Positions 6,330 through 9,555 of a DNA stretch of 9,555 nt are shown in pieces. The translations under genes and the position numbers were made by a program. This stretch comes from Acidobacteriota bacterium (lineage in GTDB: Bacteria > Acidobacteriota > UBA6911 > RPQK01 > JAPXNP01), in NCBI GenBank assembly GCA_030614585.1, contig JAUWTT010000108.1:1-9555 (forward strand), in the 5' to 3' direction. Position 1 is the first letter of the stretch; every line of letters begins with the position of its first letter. The notes below the pieces were generated by a model. It saw only the letters and a list, made by a program, of their open reading frames with translations, ran no database searches and was not told the DNA's origin.

Positions 6330-6452
6330 CTAATCGCTCTTGGCGTAGTACACATATTCTCCGTCAAGCGATTCCATGCCATGGAAACCACCATTCTGAG
6401 TCACCTGGATCGCAACTCCACCATCTGATGGCATCCAGGAAAGTTGACTCTC
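6330..6452 (-). pseudogene. Relic of a PD40/TolB-type beta-propeller gene
   Basis: Read on the minus strand, 40 codons lie between a TGA (6453-6455) and a TAG (6330-6332). They contain WMPSDGG, then IQVTQNGG, then SLDGEYVYYAKS. This is one near-canonical propeller blade junction (iW-x-mP-x-dGG, then vTqnGG, then eSpDGkyvYYaks), as in PD40/WD40-like proteins that are often fused to winged-helix regulators in Acidobacteriota. Upstream on that strand the same frame reads TRIGI before the TGA, faintly like a preceding strand. There is no start codon context, no further blade on either side and no full domain, so it is a decayed fragment. It is not derived from the neighbouring peptidase, whose blades differ and lie on the other strand. 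Identification is by motif reading only. Confidence 0.6.
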
Positions 6453-6472
6453 TCAGATTCCAATCCTAGTAT
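6444..6472 (+). promoter_or_regulatory. Putative sigma70-type promoter for the kinase-like gene
   Basis: TTGACT (6444-6449, 5 of 6 to consensus) is followed after exactly 17 nt by TAGTAT (6467-6472, 4 of 6). Transcription would start near 6479, giving a leader of about 98 nt. This also argues against the possible TTG start at 6472, which lies inside the -10 hexamer. It could serve the three downstream genes. Confidence 0.4.
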
Positions 6473-6567
6473 TGAGTTTAACCGCACGGTATTCTCGTGA
6501 CGGCTCTACTCAAGCCTTGAAATCTGATCTGTGTGCGGAAGTAAAGGTGGAGTCTTTGCCTGCAATT

Positions 6568-6572
6568 GGAGG
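6568..6572 (+). promoter_or_regulatory. Ribosome binding site deciding the kinase-like start
   Basis: GGAGG ends 4 nt before the ATG at 6577. The spacing is slightly short but the match is strong. No comparable site precedes the in-frame TTG at 6472. Confidence 0.55.
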
Positions 6573-6576
6573 CAGC

Positions 6577-7284
6577 ATGGACAGTAACGTCAGGTCATTA
6601 CGGCGATTCCTGGGTGCTTCCTTTTTTGAAGGCTACCAACGAGCCTTGCCCGATCCTTCCCGCGGCTTGTTTCCCTTCGTTACCGTATCTCGGCAGTACG
6701 GGGCAGGCGGTAGAACACTAGCTCAGACTCTTATTAAGGAACTTGAGAAAGAGCCCTCTAAAGTATTACGAAAATGGGGAATTTGTGATCGTGATCTGTG
6801 CGCACTCCTGGTCCGCGATCCCAAACTCAAAGAATCCATCCGGACGCTCTTCACGGAGGAATACCTGTCAGAAACAGAGGCCCTGATTCACTCCCTCCTG
6901 GGTCGATCGACCTTTAAGCCGGCCGCCTATAAGGAACTATTCGAAATAGTCCATACCTTAGCCACCTTTGGAAAGGTAGTCATCGTGGGCCGGGCGGGAT
7001 CCTGTATCACCAGATCCCTCCCCCAGGGAGTTCACCTTCGCTTGATAGCCTCTGAAGAAAGCCGTATCCGAAGGCTCAATTTGGACCTGCAGTCTGTCAC
7101 TCGCTCTGAGGCTCGCAAGATTCTCCAGAACAACGATCGGAATCGAGCTCAACTTGTGAAGCGGTATTTCAACCAGGATATCGACGACCCTTTACTATAC
7201 GACGCGCTCTGGAATACCGACCGCGTGCCGTTTGAGGAGATAGCCAAGTCAGCGATTCTGATCATCAAGTCCCGGTTCGGATAG
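6577..7284 (+). CDS. Cytidylate-kinase-like family protein
   Basis: This 235-residue cytoplasmic protein belongs to the cytidylate-kinase-like group (PF13189). Residues 33-50 read FPFVTVSRQYGAGGRTLA, the family's SRxxGxGGxxLA version of the nucleotide-binding loop, without the classic GxxxxGK[ST]. After a helical middle section comes VVIVGRAG (134-141), matching the family's second signature (VIVGRGG). The lid/C-terminal part contains an Arg-rich stretch (ESRIRRL, 161-167), DRNRAQLVKRYF (187-198) and the closing DDPLLYDALWNTDRV (203-217). This small group is distinct from housekeeping CMK, and most members lack an assigned substrate. I chose the ATG at 6577 because of the GGAGG site. An in-frame TTG at 6472 would add 35 residues without family resemblance. 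The gene precedes the lyase/CoA-transferase pair by 114 bp, with no evident functional link. Confidence 0.85.
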   Translation: MDSNVRSLRRFLGASFFEGYQRALPDPSRGLFPFVTVSRQYGAGGRTLAQTLIKELEKEPSKVLRKWGICDRDLCALLVRDPKLKESIRTLFTEEYLSETEALIHSLLGRSTFKPAAYKELFEIVHTLATFGKVVIVGRAGSCITRSLPQGVHLRLIASEESRIRRLNLDLQSVTRSEARKILQNNDRNRAQLVKRYFNQDIDDPLLYDALWNTDRVPFEEIAKSAILIIKSRFG

Positions 7285-7309
7285 TGTGATCTTAATCGAA
7301 GCCGGTTTC

Positions 7310-7340
7310 TGTGGACTGAAATTTGCACGAAAGGTCCACA
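7310..7340. promoter_or_regulatory. Inverted repeat in the leader of the lyase gene
   Basis: TGTGGAC (7310-7316) and GTCCACA (7334-7340) are perfect 7-bp inverted arms 17 nt apart, starting 26 nt after the kinase-like stop and ending 58 nt before the lyase ATG. They could be an operator or an RNA hairpin. A smaller dyad, GGGT-GAACAG-ACCC, follows at 7353-7366. No convincing promoter hexamers or T-run were found, so the role is open. Confidence 0.3.
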
Positions 7341-7398
7341 CGGTCGGTTTGTGGGTGAACAGACCCGGCCGTAACCAGATAACTGGGACACTATAGAC

Positions 7399-8316
7399 AT
7401 GAGCAGACTGCAAATCCACGACGTCGGGCTGCGGGACGGCCTTCAAATGGAAAAGACCCAAGTCCCTTTCGATACGAAGATACACTGGATTCGGACCTTG
7501 ATTGATTCTGGTGTTGACATCATCCAGGCGGGGTCGTTTGTTCATCCCAAACTTGTTCCTCAGATGGTTGATTCCGATCGGATCTTTCAAGAGATACTTC
7601 CGGAAAAGCCGAGGGATGTCGTACTTTCCGGCCTTGTTTTGAATGAAAAGGGCCTTGAGAGGGGTATGGACTGTGGAGTCGAGCTCTTCTGCATGGGTGT
7701 GTCGGCCAGTGAAACGCACAGCCTCAAGAACACGCGTATGACGACGGAACAGGCGCTCGCCCAGATCCTTTCCATGGCCCGGACGGCTGAGGAAGAAGGC
7801 CGAAGCGTACAGGTTTCAGTGCAATCTGCTTTCGGATGTGGATATGAGGGTCCCATCGAAAAACAGAAGGTTCTTGCAATTGTAGATGCTTATCTTAATG
7901 CAGGATTTCGAAATATCAGCCTTGCCGACACCGCTGGGCATGCCGATCCGGGGAGGGTCACAGAGTTGTTCGATTCGGTCCGGGAACTGGACCCGCGAGT
8001 GGAGACTGCGTGTCATTTTCACAACACTTACGGCCTGGGAATTGCAAACTCCCTGGCGGCCCGGGAGGCGGGGGTGACTTGTTTCGAAGCCTCGTTTGCC
8101 GGGCTGGGAGGCTGCCCCTTCACGGCTGTAGCCGGTGGCAATGTCTGTACCGAGGATCTTGTGCACCTCTTCCAACGCATGGGACTCCGGACCGACATCC
8201 GACTTGATCCACTCGTTCATTTGGCTGAAGAAGTCTCGGAGTTTTTCGGACGCGAACTCCCAGGGAGCGTTTACAAAACCGGGCCCATCCCATCGAGTCC
8301 ACCAAGTGAGCCTTAA
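7399..8316 (+). CDS. HMG-CoA lyase family protein (DRE-TIM metallolyase)
   Basis: This 305-residue TIM-barrel lyase has the length usual for 3-hydroxy-3-methylglutaryl-CoA lyases, which split HMG-CoA into acetyl-CoA and acetoacetate. DVGLRDGLQ (8-16) supplies the catalytic Arg12 and metal-binding Asp13. SFVHPKLVPQM (46-56) is the family's second signature. HFHNTYG (206-212) gives the two metal histidines. GLGGCPF (235-241) has the catalytic-loop Cys239, and GGNVCTED (246-253) has the metal Asn248. Two departures from the human enzyme stand out: Gln43 where Glu72 sits (IIQAGSFV versus IEATSFV) and Asn209 after the second histidine, where Asp is usual. Family is certain; HMG-CoA as the substrate is likely but not assured. 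The next gene, a class III CoA-transferase, is 26 bp downstream and probably co-transcribed. The ribosome binding site is weak (GGGA, 10 nt upstream). Confidence 0.9.
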   Translation: MSRLQIHDVGLRDGLQMEKTQVPFDTKIHWIRTLIDSGVDIIQAGSFVHPKLVPQMVDSDRIFQEILPEKPRDVVLSGLVLNEKGLERGMDCGVELFCMGVSASETHSLKNTRMTTEQALAQILSMARTAEEEGRSVQVSVQSAFGCGYEGPIEKQKVLAIVDAYLNAGFRNISLADTAGHADPGRVTELFDSVRELDPRVETACHFHNTYGLGIANSLAAREAGVTCFEASFAGLGGCPFTAVAGGNVCTEDLVHLFQRMGLRTDIRLDPLVHLAEEVSEFFGRELPGSVYKTGPIPSSPPSEP

Positions 8317-8342
8317 TACCGATTTGGGGAAAGATTAGTTAA

Positions 8343-9536
8343 ATGAAACTCCTATCAGGTATTCGTATTCTTGACCTGACCAATGTGCTGTCGGGGCCCT
8401 TCGCCACGCTCCACCTCGCGCTGTGTGGGGCTGAAGTGATTAAGATCGAAAACCCCAAGGGTGGAGATCTGGCCCGCAAATTGGGGAACGTGCCGGATTA
8501 CAACGCTCAGCTGATGGGCACCAGTTTCCTCGCCCAGAACGCGAACAAGAAATCGGTCACCCTCAACCTCAAGGCACGTGAAGGCAAAGAGATATTCAAG
8601 AAGCTAACTGAGACGGCAGACGTCGTCGTTGAGAACTTTCGTCCCGGGGTCATGGACAGGCTTGGGTTGGCCTTTGAGGTTTTACGGGAAATCAACCCCA
8701 AGCTCATCTACTGCGCGATCTCAGGGTTTGGCCAGTCGGGTCCTGATGCGCAGAAGCCGGCTTACGACCAGATAATCCAGGGACTGAGCGGAGTGATGGC
8801 AGTCAATGGAGACGAGAACCTCAACCCGCTGAGATGCGGCTTTCCGGTCTGCGACACGGTGGGCGGTCTCAATGCAGCCTTTGCCATCATGGCGGCTCTG
8901 TTTCACAGGGAACGAACGGGTGAAGGCCAACTTATTGATATAGCTCTGCTGGATTCGATTATGCCGCTGATGGGCTGGGTTGCAGCAAACTGGCTCATCG
9001 GAGGGAAACCTCCTGTTCTGATGGGGAATGACAATTTTACGGCAGCACCTTCAGGGACCTTTTCCACACGAGATGGATATATCAACATCGCCGCTAACAA
9101 GCAGGAGCAATGGGAAGAGGTGACGGAAATTCTGGGAGTGTCAGAGCTCAAAACAGATGAGCGCTTCATGGAGCGTGATGAACGAAAGAAGCACCGACGC
9201 GAACTGACGCCGATTCTGGAGGCGAAACTGCAGCAAGAAACCACAGACTACTGGGTCCAGGAATTCAATCGTCGTGGCGTACCGGCAGGAGCGATTTTCA
9301 CGCTTCAGGATGCACTCATCACACGGCAAGTTAAACACCGGAAAACCCTCTCGACCGTTAGCGAAGGAGGCCTTGGAGATCTCCAGCTTTTTAACCTGAC
9401 GGCGAAATTCGAGAAGATGTCTGGTCGAGTCGAGACTCCGCCTCCCCGACTCTCAGCTCACACTTCAGAAATCCTCACTGAGCTGGGATACTCGGAAGAG
9501 AAGATCGCTTCTCTGCGCAGTCAGGGCGTGGTTTGA
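8343..9536 (+). CDS. Class III (CaiB/BaiF family) CoA-transferase
   Basis: This 397-residue protein is full length for family III CoA-transferases (PF02515), which move CoA from one acyl-CoA to a carboxylic acid through an aspartyl-CoA anhydride. The N-terminus LSGIRILDLTNVLSGPFA (4-21) and GAEVIKIENPKGGD (29-42) are signature segments. NKKSVTLNLK (68-77) and VVENFRPGVMDRLGL (95-109) follow. ISGFGQSGP (126-134) leads to the catalytic aspartate, D171 in FPVCDTVGG. GEGQLIDIALLDS (193-205) completes the core, and the C-terminal GVPAGAIFTLQDAL (about 315-328) is also typical. With a lyase 26 bp upstream it probably makes the CoA ester that the lyase cleaves, as human SUGCT does for glutarate and HMG using succinyl-CoA. 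The exact donor and acceptor cannot be read from sequence. GGGGAAAG at 8326-8333 is a distant ribosome binding site candidate. Confidence 0.93.
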   Translation: MKLLSGIRILDLTNVLSGPFATLHLALCGAEVIKIENPKGGDLARKLGNVPDYNAQLMGTSFLAQNANKKSVTLNLKAREGKEIFKKLTETADVVVENFRPGVMDRLGLAFEVLREINPKLIYCAISGFGQSGPDAQKPAYDQIIQGLSGVMAVNGDENLNPLRCGFPVCDTVGGLNAAFAIMAALFHRERTGEGQLIDIALLDSIMPLMGWVAANWLIGGKPPVLMGNDNFTAAPSGTFSTRDGYINIAANKQEQWEEVTEILGVSELKTDERFMERDERKKHRRELTPILEAKLQQETTDYWVQEFNRRGVPAGAIFTLQDALITRQVKHRKTLSTVSEGGLGDLQLFNLTAKFEKMSGRVETPPPRLSAHTSEILTELGYSEEKIASLRSQGVV

Positions 9537-9555
9537 CCCACCGGTTCGACATCGC

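Larger units (their letters stand above)
6098..6576. other. 479-bp gene-free interval
   Basis: This interval has no intact gene. From left to right it holds two copies of an 81-bp structured repeat (6107-6261), about 70 bp without recognisable content, an antisense relic of a propeller gene (6330-6452), and a likely promoter with a leader of about 100 nt for the kinase-like gene. The short ORFs crossing the repeat have no protein-like character. The interval looks like a place where repeats accumulate and a former gene has decayed. Confidence 0.7.

Noticed and set aside
6094..6333. 79-codon + strand frame across the tandem repeat, giving a 27-residue repeated peptide
   Set aside because: The 81-bp period keeps any open frame open, and the peptide has no protein-like features. 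The three hairpins explain the sequence better. A minus-strand frame through the repeat carries a stop in the linker between the two units.
6472..6576. N-terminal extension of the kinase-like protein from a TTG codon
   Set aside because: There is no ribosome binding site, it overlaps the putative -10 hexamer, and the residues show no family similarity. The GGAGG-preceded ATG at 6577 is better.
7249..7719. 156-codon open frame on the minus strand spanning the kinase-lyase junction
   Set aside because: It overlaps two confidently identified genes on the other strand and shows no recognisable domain or ribosome binding site.

Overview
The window (about 52% GC by eye) is ordinary bacterial chromosome, with eight intact protein genes, all on the + strand. 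No rRNA, tRNA, phage, IS transposase or CRISPR was seen. A secreted S9 peptidase, a secreted DUF4440 protein, a relic of a PD40/TolB-type propeller gene and several palindromic intergenic repeats together suggest a Gram-negative environmental bacterium. Acidobacteriota or a related metagenome-only lineage would fit. This is inference only, because no taxonomic marker gene is present.

Left part (1-2795). An exported coiled-coil protein with a proline/glutamate-rich linker (27-863) is followed by an AI-2E/PerM-family eight-helix membrane protein (932-2014). A 240-bp spacer then holds a small hairpin and an 81-bp imperfect palindromic repeat (2089-2169). Next is a secreted SnoaL-like DUF4440 protein (2255-2689), and a spacer with a solo arm of the same palindrome (2738-2760).

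Middle (2796-6576). A YkvI-like APC-superfamily membrane protein (2796-3887) precedes a secreted S9 prolyl-oligopeptidase-family serine peptidase (4013-6097) with a complete Ser-Asp-His triad. The 125-bp spacer between them carries a REP-like hairpin. After the peptidase come 479 bp without an intact gene. They hold two copies of an 81-bp unit, each with three successive hairpins (6107-6261), then an antisense fragment of a PD40/TolB propeller gene (6330-6452), then a plausible sigma70-type promoter (6444-6472).

Right part (6577-9536). A cytidylate-kinase-like protein is followed by an HMG-CoA-lyase-family enzyme and a class III (CaiB/BaiF) CoA-transferase only 26 bp apart. The last two look like a two-step module: a CoA-transferase activates a hydroxy-dicarboxylic acid and the lyase cleaves the thioester, as in 3-hydroxy-3-methylglutarate or leucine-type catabolism. 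The lyase has substitutions at positions that are normally conserved (Q43 and N209), so its substrate may not be HMG-CoA.

No clearly new multi-gene system was found. The most unusual content is intergenic: the triple-hairpin tandem repeat, the palindromic element with its solo arm, and the propeller-gene relic. The most testable biochemical question is the lyase/CoA-transferase pair.
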